A stretch of 64,000 bases of DNA from RH-AL1 sp965277355 (GTDB lineage: Bacteria > Pseudomonadota > Alphaproteobacteria > Rhizobiales > Beijerinckiaceae), in the NCBI GenBank assembly GCA_965277355.1, contig CBDICN010000001.1, forward strand, positions 1,482,095 through 1,546,094, given 5' to 3'. Of this stretch, positions 8,582-15,703 are shown piece after piece. The first letter of the stretch is position 1; each line of letters begins with the position of its first letter. A program made the translations under genes and the position numbers. The notes under the pieces were generated by a model. That model was not told the DNA's origin and did no database searches. It saw only the letters and a list, made by a program, of their open reading frames with translations.

Positions 8582-8627
8582 TCGGCACTCGCGACACGGT
8601 GGACGCTCTCGGGTCGGAGTGTCGGGA

Positions 8628-10898
8628 CTACCCCAACGGTATGCCGTGCTGCTCCGCATAGGCACGTAGCGGATCGCGAAGCGAGCGTCCGTCGTCGACT
8701 CGCGCGACGAGATCGAGCACGAAATCCTCAAGGGCACGGAGGTCGGTCGCAAGCACCGCGGCCTTGACCGGACCGATCGAGGCCGGCGACATCGACAGGC
8801 CGCGAAAGCCGAGCGCGATCAGCACGATCGCCTCGAGCGGTTTGCCTCCCATCTCGCCACACAGCGTCAGTGGCGTGCCGTGGCGCGTCGTGACATCCGC
8901 TATCAGCCGCATCGCCCGGAGCACGGCCGGCGACAGCGTATCGAAGCGCGTCGACACTCGGGTGTTGTCGCGATCGGCCGCGAACAGGTACTGCACGAGG
9001 TCGTTGGAGCCGACCGATACGAAGTCGACCGTCTTGCAGATTTCGTCGAGCTGCCAGAGCAGGCTCGGAACCTCGAGCATGATGCCGAGCTTGAGGTCGG
9101 CCGGCAGCGCGTGATCGTAGCGCGAAAGGTAACCGATCTCCTGCTCGACGATCGCCTTGGCTTGGCGAAACTCCTCCATAGCAGCGATCATCGGGAACAT
9201 GATGCGGAGGTCGCGCCCGGCTCCGGCGCGGAGCATCGCCCGGATCTGCGAGCGAAGCAGTGCCGGACGATCGAGCCCGATGCGGATCGCGCGCCAGCCG
9301 AGCGCCGGATTTTCCTCCTCGATCTTGTCCATGTAGGGTAGGATCTTGTCCGACCCGATGTCGAGCGTGCGGAACGTTACCGGCTTGCCCGGGACCGCCT
9401 CGAAGATCGAGCGGTAGAGCATCTCCTGCTCCCGCGTGCGCGGGAAGCGGTGGGCCACCATGAACTGGATCTCGGTCCGGAACAGGCCGATCGAGGCGGC
9501 GCCGGTCTCGGCGACATGCTGGAGGTCGACGACCAGCCCTGCGTTCATGTGCAGGTCGACCGCGACACCGTCCCGCGTGGCGCAGGGCATGTCGCGCAGC
9601 GCGCGGTACTGCTCCTGGCGCCGCGCGCGCAGCCTCGCCTTCTCGGCGTAGGAGTTCTCGACGTCGCTCGTCGGACGCACGTAGACGTCCCCCGTCGAGC
9701 CGTCGACGATGACCGGGTCACCCTGCTCGGCGAGGTTGATGACGTTGCCGACGTTGCCGACGGCAGGAATGCCGAGCGAGCGGGCGACGATAGCGACATG
9801 GCTCAGCGCGCCGCCATCCTCCAACACCAGGCCGCGGAGCTTGGAGCGATCGTAATCGAGCAGCGCCGCCGGTCCCATCGAGCGTGCGACGATGATCGCG
9901 TTGTCGGGTAGCTCCTCGAGAGCGGGAATGGAACTTCGCCCGACGAGCTCGTTCATCAATCGATTGGCGAGGTCGTCGAGATCGTGCAGGCGCTCGCGCA
10001 GGTAGGGATCGGTCTGGCGCTGCATCTTCGCGCGGGCGTCGTTCTGCACGCGCTCGACAGCGGCCTCGGCCGTCAGGCCGCCGGAGATCGCCTCGCGCAG
10101 ACGGCGCAGCCAGCCCCGGTCGTTCGCGATCGAACGGAAACTCTCGAGAATGTCGCGGGTCTCGCCGCCGCCCATGTCGCCCCGTTCGATCAGCCGGTCG
10201 ATCGAAGCGCGCATCCGCTCGATCGCTACGTCGAGGCGCCCGAGCTCGTGCTGGATATCCTCCGCGACGATGTGCTTGACCACGATGCGCGGCTCATGGA
10301 GCACGACGTGGCCGAGCCCGATGCCCTCGGTGATCGGCGTGCCCGAGAGCGACAGCGGCCGCCGCGTCGCCAAGCCGTTTTCGCTCGCCGCCAGCGATTG
10401 CAGCTCGCCCGAAGCGATCATCTCCGCCAGCAGCATCGCCGTGGTCTGTAGGACCTCGATTTCCTCGTCGTTGTAGATGCGGCGCGCCTTGTTCTGCACC
10501 ACCAGCACGCCGAGCGTGTTGCCGCCGCGCAGCACGGGCACGCCGAGGAACGAGGTGTAGATCTCTTCCCCGGTCTCCGGCCGGTAGGAGAAGGATGGAT
10601 GGTTTTGGGCGTCGGCGAGGGCCAGGCTCTCGGCCGATTGCGCGATAAGGCCGACGAGGCCCTCGTCGGAGCGCATCGTGGTGAGGTGGACCGCCTCGCG
10701 GTTCAGGCCCTCGGTCGCGAACAGCTCCAGCCGATCGTCACCGCGCAGGACGTAGACCGAGCAGACCTCGGCGACCATGTTGGCGGCGATATGAACCACG
10801 ATTCGATCGAGCCGCGTCTGGGCGCCGACCGGCTCCGCCATGACCTCGCGGAGCCTGCGCAGCAGCAGACGGGGTCCGCCGTGAGCGCCCTGCAGCAT
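8628..10898 (-). CDS. ptsP: Phosphoenolpyruvate-protein phosphotransferase EI-Ntr
   Basis: First enzyme of the nitrogen-related phosphotransferase system; it takes phosphate from PEP and passes it to NPr (PtsO). The 756 residues comprise an N-terminal GAF sensor domain (about 20-165), the phosphohistidine domain with active His367 in GGALSHVAIVARS, and the PEP-binding TIM barrel with the Cys motif LTLCGEMGGKP near the end. In rhizobia ptsP usually lies just upstream of prfA on the same strand; here the two are divergent and 409 bp apart, a sign of local rearrangement. Start ATG 10898 gives a normal family length. Confidence 0.95.
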   Translation of the reverse strand: MLQGAHGGPRLLLRRLREVMAEPVGAQTRLDRIVVHIAANMVAEVCSVYVLRGDDRLELFATEGLNREAVHLTTMRSDEGLVGLIAQSAESLALADAQNHPSFSYRPETGEEIYTSFLGVPVLRGGNTLGVLVVQNKARRIYNDEEIEVLQTTAMLLAEMIASGELQSLAASENGLATRRPLSLSGTPITEGIGLGHVVLHEPRIVVKHIVAEDIQHELGRLDVAIERMRASIDRLIERGDMGGGETRDILESFRSIANDRGWLRRLREAISGGLTAEAAVERVQNDARAKMQRQTDPYLRERLHDLDDLANRLMNELVGRSSIPALEELPDNAIIVARSMGPAALLDYDRSKLRGLVLEDGGALSHVAIVARSLGIPAVGNVGNVINLAEQGDPVIVDGSTGDVYVRPTSDVENSYAEKARLRARRQEQYRALRDMPCATRDGVAVDLHMNAGLVVDLQHVAETGAASIGLFRTEIQFMVAHRFPRTREQEMLYRSIFEAVPGKPVTFRTLDIGSDKILPYMDKIEEENPALGWRAIRIGLDRPALLRSQIRAMLRAGAGRDLRIMFPMIAAMEEFRQAKAIVEQEIGYLSRYDHALPADLKLGIMLEVPSLLWQLDEICKTVDFVSVGSNDLVQYLFAADRDNTRVSTRFDTLSPAVLRAMRLIADVTTRHGTPLTLCGEMGGKPLEAIVLIALGFRGLSMSPASIGPVKAAVLATDLRALEDFVLDLVARVDDGRSLRDPLRAYAEQHGIPLG

Positions 10899-11307
10899 GG
10901 CTTATCCTGTTGCCGTCCCGTCACGAGGTAGAGCACCGGCCCTCGCGGGCGACGTGCGCGGAGTAGTGCCTCTCGGCCCTACGCCTCGTCGCCGCTCCTT
11001 GTCGCCCGTATACAGGCTGCGAAGTCGACGCCGCAACCCCGCCCCTCGATGGGGTTTTGCACCTTAAGAGCTATGACAAAAGTATGAGCATCCGATGCAT
11101 CGGATGCGTCGCTAATGATTTGAAATCGTGCCCGGACGTCCATTCCTTGCGCTGCCTCGACTGCCGCGAAGCGACGGCCGAGGCGGGTTGTGCGCCGGCT
11201 CGCGAACACCGGGGGCGCCGGTCCACGGCAGGGCTGACGCGCCCGGAGGCCCACGGCGGTGTCAACCCATCCTTGTCGCAGGCCTGCGGTTTCGCTACCT
11301 GAAGACG
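10899..11307. other. Divergent intergenic region ptsP/prfA (no gene seen)
   Basis: 409 bp between two divergent starts. No convincing coding frame: the prfA frame extends upstream without family similarity. It should hold both promoters. The only striking element is a perfect 20-bp palindrome at 11088-11107 within a locally A+T-richer stretch (about 11060-11125). Confidence 0.6.
11088..11107. promoter_or_regulatory. Perfect 20-bp palindrome, candidate operator
   Basis: GCATCCGATGCATCGGATGC is its own reverse complement with no spacer. It lies between the divergent ptsP and prfA starts, 220 bp before the prfA ATG and 190 bp from the ptsP ATG. A dimeric regulator site is the simplest reading. 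No U-run follows, so it is not an intrinsic terminator. Confidence 0.4.
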
Positions 11308-12384
11308 ATGCAATTGCCGCAAGACAAGCTCGACCTCATCCTGCGCCGCCATGACGAGATCTCGAGCCGTCTGGCCCAGAACCCGGACGCGACGACCTTC
11401 GTCGCGCTGTCGCGCGAGCTCGCCGGGCTGGAGGACGTCACCGCCGCCATCCGGAAGTACCGCCTGCAACTTGCCGAAATCGAGGGCGTCGAGGTCATGC
11501 TGGAGGATCGCGCCCTTGACGCCGAGATGCGCGAGCTGGCCGACGAGGAGCGCCGCGACGCGCAAGGCCGGCTCGATGCGCTTGCCGGCCGGTTGCGGGT
11601 CGCCCTGCTGCCGAAGGACGCGGCGGACGAGAGGAGCGCCATCCTCGAGATCCGCGCCGGCACCGGCGGCGACGAGGCCGCCCTGTTCGCCGGAGACCTG
11701 TTTCGGATGTATCAGCGCTACGCCGAGGACCATCGCTGGAAGGTCGAAGTGATGTCGGCCTCGGAGGGGACTGCCGGAGGCTACAAGGAGATCGTCGCCG
11801 GGATCGAGGGCGTCGGCGTCTTCGCCAAGCTAAAGTTCGAGTCGGGCGTGCATCGGGTCCAGCGGGTGCCCGACACCGAGACGCAGGGCCGCATCCACAC
11901 CTCCGCCGCGACCGTCGCCGTGCTGCCGCGGGCCGAGGAGGTCGACGTCGACATCAACGAGGCCGACCTGAAGATCGACACGATGCGCGCGCAGGGCTCT
12001 GGCGGCCAGCACGTCAACAAGACGGAATCGGCGATCCGCATCACCCACCTGCCGACCAACACCGTGATCTTCGTGCAGGACGAGCGTTCGCAGCACAAGA
12101 ACCGGGCCCGCGCCATGGCGTTGCTTCGCGCGCGCCTCTACGACATCGAGCGCCAGAAGCTCGACGCCGAACGCTCGGCCGACCGCAAGAGCCAGGTCGG
12201 GTCGGGCGATCGCTCCGAGCGCATCCGCACCTACAATTTCCCGCAGGGGCGGCTGACCGACCACCGCATCAACCTGACCCTCTACAAGCTCGACAAGGTG
12301 ATCGCAGGCGAGGCGCTCGACGAGGTGATCGACGCTTTGACGACGGAGCACCAGGCGGCGCTGCTCGCCGCGCAGGAGGGATGA
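11308..12384 (+). CDS. prfA: Peptide chain release factor 1
   Basis: Recognises UAA and UAG in the ribosomal A site and triggers peptide release. The 358 residues contain the codon-recognition tripeptide region (PDT at 188-190, before ETQGRIHTSA) and the catalytic GGQ at 232-234 within GSGGQHVNKTESAIRITH. The start at 11308 (MQLPQDKLD) matches the family; the open frame upstream does not. The usual downstream partner prmC (methylates the GGQ glutamine) is absent and is replaced by a toxin-antitoxin/IS scar. A decayed second copy of this gene's 3' end lies 2 kb downstream at 14375. Confidence 0.95.
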   Translation: MQLPQDKLDLILRRHDEISSRLAQNPDATTFVALSRELAGLEDVTAAIRKYRLQLAEIEGVEVMLEDRALDAEMRELADEERRDAQGRLDALAGRLRVALLPKDAADERSAILEIRAGTGGDEAALFAGDLFRMYQRYAEDHRWKVEVMSASEGTAGGYKEIVAGIEGVGVFAKLKFESGVHRVQRVPDTETQGRIHTSAATVAVLPRAEEVDVDINEADLKIDTMRAQGSGGQHVNKTESAIRITHLPTNTVIFVQDERSQHKNRARAMALLRARLYDIERQKLDAERSADRKSQVGSGDRSERIRTYNFPQGRLTDHRINLTLYKLDKVIAGEALDEVIDALTTEHQAALLAAQEG

Positions 12385-12450
12385 GGGGCGGCAGATGACC
12401 GGTGCTGTCATGTGTGGCAAGTTCCAGCTTCGCTCAGCGAAAGCCTCGCC

Positions 12451-12711
12451 ATGCCCGTAATCCTCACGCCACAATTGGAAGAATGGATCGCCGCTCGCGT
12501 CGCGGAAGGCGAGTTCGACTCGATCGAGGATGGCGTGCGCCAGCTTCTCGAGGAGCGGGTCGCCGATCGGGAGACGGAAGCCGACGACTTCGCCTGGGCC
12601 AAGCCTCTCGTCGACGAAGGCCTCGCCGATATCGAGAACGGTGACATCGTGACGGCTGACAAGTTCGCGCGCCGAACAACCGAAATGATCGCCGCCAAGA
12701 CGCGCAAGTGA
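12451..12711 (+). CDS. ParD-like antitoxin (ribbon-helix-helix)
   Basis: An 86-residue protein resembling ParD/CopG antitoxins: MPVILTPQLEEWIAARVAEG has the short N-terminal strand and first helix, followed by FDSIEDGVRQLLEER (second helix), then a charged C-terminal toxin-binding tail. The start at 12451 is chosen for the family N-terminus; an in-frame ATG at 12412 adds 13 residues. Its stop overlaps a GTG as GTGA, the usual parD-parE coupling, but the toxin frame downstream is destroyed after about 12 codons. It is therefore probably an orphan antitoxin. Confidence 0.75.
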   Translation: MPVILTPQLEEWIAARVAEGEFDSIEDGVRQLLEERVADRETEADDFAWAKPLVDEGLADIENGDIVTADKFARRTTEMIAAKTRK

Positions 12712-12803
12712 CGCGAGTCGTCTTAGGACTCGCCGCAAATAAGCGAGTCAGTAGCCTCATGGTGAGGAGGCCGAAGGCCGTCTCGAACCATCCTTTGTGC
12801 TGA
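12708..12803 (+). pseudogene. ParE-like toxin, 5' remnant
   Basis: GTG 12708 overlaps the parD stop by 4 bp and begins VTRVVLGLAA, the type of start seen in ParE toxins. After about 12 codons the frame enters the inverted-repeat element at 12756 and stops at 12803. Identity as parE rests on coupling to parD and the first ten residues, so it is inference. A separate decayed ParE-like sequence lies beyond the IS at 14010. Confidence 0.5.
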
Positions 12804-12880
12804 AGGCTCGGCGGTCCGGCGATCTCGCCCTCTGGAGCCCTCGTGGTTCGAGACGCGCCTGCGGCGCTCCTCACCATGAG
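12756..12880. repeat. Palindromic intergenic element with 14-bp terminal inverted repeats
   Basis: The left end CTCATGGTGAGGAG (12756-12769) and right end CTCCTCACCATGAG (12867-12880) are perfect inverted repeats, and inner arms GTCTCGAACCA (12780-12790) and TGGTTCGAGAC (12844-12854) also pair. The 125-bp unit resembles the palindromic elements scattered through Bradyrhizobium/Rhodopseudomonas-type genomes. It interrupts the parE remnant and abuts the IS110-type element. Confidence 0.75.
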
Positions 12881-12884
12881 CGAC

Positions 12885-13900
12885 TGTCTTGGCTGTCAAG
12901 CGGTTTGCCATTCTTTTCTGTCCCTCATGATGGCGTTGAGCACGGTGATGAGCTTGCGGGCGACGGCGATGAGCGCGACCATCTTTGGCTTACCGGCGCC
13001 GACGAGCCTTGCGTAGAACGTCCGCAAGTTTGGGTTGGATCGCGACGCGACGAGAGCCGCCATGTAAAGCGCGGTCCGCACGCTCGCGCGACCGCCGCCG
13101 ATGAAGCTCTTGCCCTTCCATGAGCCGGATTGCCGGGTGAAGGGCGCGAGCCCGACGAGCGCGGCGATCTGCTTTCGATCGAGTCGGCCGAGTTCGGGCA
13201 GCTCGGCGATGAGCGAACAGGCCGTGACGCGGCCGACGCCCGGCACGGACTTGAGGAGATCGTCCGCCTCCCGCCAGGCGGGCGATGAGCGCACGGCGGC
13301 GTCGATGTCCAGGTCGAGATCGTCGAGTTCGCGTTTCAGGGCGGCGATCAGCCGCTCGAGGCTTTTCTGCACCCGCTTCGGAGGTTTGCGCCGCAGCCGT
13401 TGCGTTTCGGCACCGATCATTTCGACGATCTGCCGCCGCCGGCCGACGAGATCGGCGAGAAGCCGGGTGTTCTCGTCGGGCAGCGTCCGCACCTCGGGGT
13501 TCGTGGCTTCGGCAAAATGCGCGATGACCGCCGCGTCGATCGGATCGGTCTTGGCGCGCTTGCCGAGCGCCTTGGCAAAGGCGCGTACCTGCGCCGGATT
13601 GACCACCACCACGGGGAGGCCGGCGCCGGCCATCGCCGCCGCCGTCGTCGTCTCGTAGCCACCGGTCGCCTCGATCGCGACAAGCCGCGGGTCGAGCGCT
13701 TTCAACCGCTCACAAAGGTCCGCGAGACCGGCCCCGTTGCGATCGGTACTGAACACCGCCCCGGTCGGGCGGATGTGGACGTCGAGCTTGTTTTGGGAGA
13801 CGTCGATCCCAACGGTGATCTGTTCCAGCATGACCCGTCCTTGCCTAAGCGAGCTCTTGCGGCCCCGGCGACTGTTCGGGTTCGAAGGAACGACGGATGG
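12885..13900 (-). mobile_element. IS110-family insertion sequence (ends not defined)
   Basis: A single transposase gene plus short flanks. IS110-family elements typically lack clear terminal inverted repeats, and none are visible, so the limits are approximate. It sits inside the toxin-antitoxin scar downstream of prfA. Confidence 0.6.
12896..13831 (-). CDS. IS110-family transposase
   Basis: A DEDD-type transposase of 311 residues. The N-terminal RuvC-like domain shows VGIDVSQNKLDVHI (first Asp), VAIEATGGYE (Glu) and KTDPIDAAVIAHF (Asp pair region). The C-terminal transposase_20 domain shows LLKSVPGVGRVTACSLIAEL and the GLAPFTRQSG...GGGRASVRTALYMA block with the catalytic serine region. The start at 13831 (MLEQITVGID) is used; 85 residues of open frame upstream lack similarity. 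Length and motifs look intact, so it may be active. IS110 enzymes act with a bridge RNA from the element's non-coding ends; the short flanks here could encode one, which is inference. Confidence 0.92.
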   Translation of the reverse strand: MLEQITVGIDVSQNKLDVHIRPTGAVFSTDRNGAGLADLCERLKALDPRLVAIEATGGYETTTAAAMAGAGLPVVVVNPAQVRAFAKALGKRAKTDPIDAAVIAHFAEATNPEVRTLPDENTRLLADLVGRRRQIVEMIGAETQRLRRKPPKRVQKSLERLIAALKRELDDLDLDIDAAVRSSPAWREADDLLKSVPGVGRVTACSLIAELPELGRLDRKQIAALVGLAPFTRQSGSWKGKSFIGGGRASVRTALYMAALVASRSNPNLRTFYARLVGAGKPKMVALIAVARKLITVLNAIMRDRKEWQTA

Positions 13901-14009
13901 GGAGCCCAACTCATGGACGGTCTCTGGCGACCCAGGGGTTGACGGTCTCCCACCCGACACCGCGACGGATACCTTATCCGATCGCGGCAAGATCGAGTTA
14001 CAAGGGGAC

Positions 14010-14326
14010 TTGAAGCGGTTATTGCTGGACGAGCCCTTAGCGGCAAAGGCCGTGGACGACTTTCTGACGATCGCAGCGGACCTCATCGTTTCGGCTGGTC
14101 CAAGGACAGCTGCATCATACGATGCGAAATTGAAAGCGCTGATCGAGAGGCTTGCTAATCATCCCGAGAGCGGTTCACCTCGACCAAAGCTTGGCCGCTC
14201 TATTCGTCTTGTGGTGATATCGCCTTACGTGGTCTTCGATGCCTACGACAGCAAACCGATATGGTGAGCATCGTGCGCATCAGACATCGACGCCAGCAAA
14301 CGGGACCACGGGAGTTCCGGCATTGA
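14010..14326 (+). pseudogene. ParE/RelE-superfamily toxin, frameshifted
   Basis: A frame running through AAKAVDDFLTIAADL, ASYDAKLKALIERLANHP and SGSPRPKLGRSIR to SPYVVFDAYD matches the ParE fold almost end to end. It then hits a stop at 14267, but one frame over the expected C-terminus continues as DMVSIVRIRHRRQQ to a stop at 14326, so one base is missing near 14256. The N-terminal limit is uncertain; TTG 14010 gives a plausible start but its AAGGGG is only about 3 bp away. Not obviously the other half of the 12708 remnant, because both include a Leu-Ala-Ala stretch with different codons. Confidence 0.65.
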
Positions 14327-14374
14327 TCGCTAGACTATAACTACCGCCCACGGCGGCGGCATGGTGACCATGCC

Positions 14375-14451
14375 GGCGAGGCCCTCGTCGAGGCGATCGA
14401 CGCGCTGACCACGGAGCACAGGCGGCGCTGCTCGCGGCGCAGGATCGATGA
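14375..14451 (+). pseudogene. Decayed second copy of prfA 3' end
   Basis: This stretch aligns over about 75 bp with the last 78 bp of prfA (12307-12384) at roughly 85% identity by eye. It includes the segment encoding EAIDALTTEH, then a single-base deletion that breaks the frame. The two copies bracket the parD/IS110/parE region. Confidence 0.75.
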
Positions 14452-14538
14452 CACGGGCTCGCCTGATCGGCAGCAAGCCGGCTGGACAGAAGGCCGGGCG
14501 TATGTGAGGCGAGGCCAGCTCTCAGGGAGACCGCCGCC

Positions 14539-15486
14539 ATGGAATTCGATCCCGACGTCATCAAGCTCTTTGCCGCGATGGGAGAGGCCAACCTCCCAAC
14601 GATCGATCAGATGACGACAGAGCAGGCGCGCACCTTCTACCAGCTGCAATCCGACCGAGTCGGTGGCGAGGCGGTCGAGATGGCGACGGTGCGGACCTTC
14701 GAGGCGAGCGGGCCTGCGGGCGCGATACGGCTGCGGCGCTATCGCCCCCATGGCGTCGCGGAGCACGACGCGCCGGCCCTCGTCTTCTTTCATGGCGGCG
14801 GCTGGGTCATCGGCGACCTCGACACCCACGACAAGGTGTGCCGGCAGATCGCCAAGCGAGGAACCTGCCTCGTCGTCGCCGTCGACTACAGGCTCGCGCC
14901 CGAGCATCCCGCCCCGGCGGCGGCGCTGGACGCGCTGGCGGCCTTCCGCTGGATCGCCGACAATGCCGAAACGCTCGGCGCCGACCCGCGGCGCCTCGCC
15001 GTCGGCGGCGATAGCGCCGGTGGCAACCTGTCCGCGGTGGTGGCGCTGGCCGCGCGCGACCACGGCCTTTCGCTGCGCGCCCAGATCCTCGTCTATCCGG
15101 CCGTCGACCTGCGCGAGAACGCCGGAGCCTATCCGTCGAAGACGCAGAACGCGTCCGTGCCGCCGCTGACCCAGGCCGCACTCGATTTTTTCGGCGAGCG
15201 CTACCTTCAGGACCCCTCGCTGGCGGCCGACTGGAGGCTGTCGCCGCTCGCCGCGCCAAACAAGGCCGGTCTCGCGCCTGCGCTGGTGATCACGGCCGAG
15301 CACGACGTGCTGCGCGACGAGGGCGCCGCCTACGCCGATGCGCTGGAGGCGGCCGGCGTGCCGGTCAAGCGCATCGCCGTTCCCGGCATGATCCACGGCT
15401 TCATCACCATGAGCGGCGCGCTTTCGGCGGCCGACCGCGTGCTGGACGAGATCGGCGCCGAATTGCGGATGCGCTTGGCCCCCTAG
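14539..15486 (+). CDS. Alpha/beta hydrolase, hormone-sensitive-lipase family esterase
   Basis: Predicted cytosolic carboxylesterase acting on short-chain acyl esters. The 315 residues show the HSL oxyanion motif HGGGW (85-89), the nucleophile elbow GDSAGG with Ser159, the acid Asp256 in TAEHDVLRDEG and the base His286 in PGMIHGF. YRLAPEHPAPAAALD (117-131) is another family block. AGGGAGA precedes the ATG. It stands alone between the prfA scar and the mechanosensitive channel. The natural substrate cannot be inferred. Confidence 0.9.
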   Translation: MEFDPDVIKLFAAMGEANLPTIDQMTTEQARTFYQLQSDRVGGEAVEMATVRTFEASGPAGAIRLRRYRPHGVAEHDAPALVFFHGGGWVIGDLDTHDKVCRQIAKRGTCLVVAVDYRLAPEHPAPAAALDALAAFRWIADNAETLGADPRRLAVGGDSAGGNLSAVVALAARDHGLSLRAQILVYPAVDLRENAGAYPSKTQNASVPPLTQAALDFFGERYLQDPSLAADWRLSPLAAPNKAGLAPALVITAEHDVLRDEGAAYADALEAAGVPVKRIAVPGMIHGFITMSGALSAADRVLDEIGAELRMRLAP

Positions 15487-15703
15487 GCGGCGCCGCAGGA
15501 TGCTCTTGCGCGCCGTGCAAGCGAAGACGCGGGATCGACGTCTGCCGAAGAGCGCGCCGACGCGGCTCTTTCGGCTTGGTCGATCGTCCCTGGACGCACC
15601 ATGCTGACGTTCCAAAGATAGAATTGCCGAATTTTGACATCCGCCTCGGCTGCCCAATCTCGCACAAAGGGGCTTTCCGGTTCGAGGTCTCAAAGGAAAA
15701 ACG

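Noticed and set aside
12756..12880. Inverted repeats considered as a transcription terminator
   Set aside because: The arms are about 100 bp apart and no U-run follows; a mobile or dispersed palindromic element fits better.
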